Assembly (NCBI GenBank): GCA_902772605.1
Contig: CACYBG010000385.1
Coordinates: 1 to 5,119, forward strand
DNA from: an uncultured Spirochaetaceae bacterium
Lineage (GTDB): Bacteria; Spirochaetota; Spirochaetia; Treponematales; Treponemataceae
Direction: 5' to 3'
Length of the DNA stretch: 5,119 nt
The notes beneath the pieces are model-generated. The model made no database searches. It had not been told where the DNA came from and was given only the letters and a program-made list of their open reading frames with translations. Both the position numbers and the translations under genes were made by a program. Shown piece after piece: positions 4,808-5,119 of this stretch. Every line of letters starts with the position of its first letter. Position 1 is the stretch's first letter.

Positions 4808-5119
4808 ATAAAAACCAATGACCTGATTAAAGGGATTAAGACAAGTAGTTACTGTTGAATATACATATGGAGGAATTTCAATAAAAACCAATGACCTGAT
4901 TAAAGGGATTAAGACTCGGCAATGCAGCTATGTATCAAAGACCCACGTTTTTTATAAAAACCAATGACCTGATTAAAGGGATTAAGACCATAGTCTCTGT
5001 GTGCCATACTGAATTCAATCAGACACTTCATAAAAACCAATGACCTGATTAAAGGGATTAAGACACAGTAAAGTCACGGCGGGCCGCATCTTCTTCAATA
5101 CTTATAAAAACCAATGACC
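4808..5119 (+). CRISPR. CRISPR array, leader-proximal end; continues past the right edge
   Basis: Four complete 35-bp repeats lie at 4808-4842, 4881-4915, 4954-4988 and 5030-5064, and a fifth (first 16 bases) at 5104-5119. They are identical; each begins ATAAAAACC and ends GGGATTAAGAC. Spacers are 4843-4880 (38), 4916-4953 (38), 4989-5029 (41) and 5065-5103 (39), all different. The 3' end ATTAAGAC resembles the 8-base tag (ATTGAAAC type) that becomes the crRNA 5' handle in type I and III systems, so the array should be read on the + strand from the leader. Spacer lengths near 40 and the CARF genes nearby favour type III. Repeat folding is weak (a 3-bp CCT/AGG stem), so a Cas6 recognising mostly single-stranded sequence is likely; none is seen here. 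Perfect repeats at the leader end suit an array that still acquires spacers. Confidence 0.98.

Overview
The window is part of a type III-style CRISPR-Cas locus, all read on the + strand. It holds the ancillary (cyclic-oligoadenylate signalling) genes, the spacer-acquisition genes, the leader and the start of the CRISPR array. The DNA is AT-rich (about 40% G+C by eye), with good Shine-Dalgarno sites and tightly packed genes. This suits an anaerobic or host-associated bacterium such as a Treponema-like spirochaete or a low-GC Firmicute, but taxonomy cannot be fixed from these genes and this is only a guess.

Layout: (1) 1-1034, the C-terminal part of an adenosine deaminase-fold protein whose N-terminus lies outside the window; in this context it is most likely the deaminase half of a CARF-adenosine deaminase (Cad1-like) effector. 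(2) 1031-1624, a Nudix hydrolase. (3) 1621-2889, a TM1812/Csx1-type CARF-HEPN protein with an intact R-x4-H RNase motif. (4) 2892-3989, cas1 with an unusual acidic insertion. (5) 3986-4261 and 4263-4574, two different cas2 genes in tandem. (6) 4575-4807, a leader with two TATAAT boxes, a palindrome and a possible 27-codon ORF. (7) 4808-5119, an array of 35-bp identical repeats with 38-41-bp spacers, running off the right edge.

The six genes look like one operon: three junctions are ATGA overlaps and the other two have gaps of 2 bp and 1 bp. No Cas10, Csm/Cmr or Cas6 gene is visible. The interference complex that would make the signal must lie outside the window, probably upstream.

Working model (inference): on target recognition Cas10 makes cyclic oligoadenylate, which activates two effectors. 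The HEPN RNase cuts RNA. The deaminase attacks an adenosine nucleotide; family work on Cad1 points to ATP to ITP. The Nudix enzyme, translationally coupled to the deaminase, would then hydrolyse the product (for example ITP/IDP to IMP) or remove toxic inosine nucleotides. Cas1 and the Cas2 pair feed new spacers into the adjacent array. The deaminase-Nudix pair, the tandem Cas2 genes and the leader ORF are the points most worth following up.
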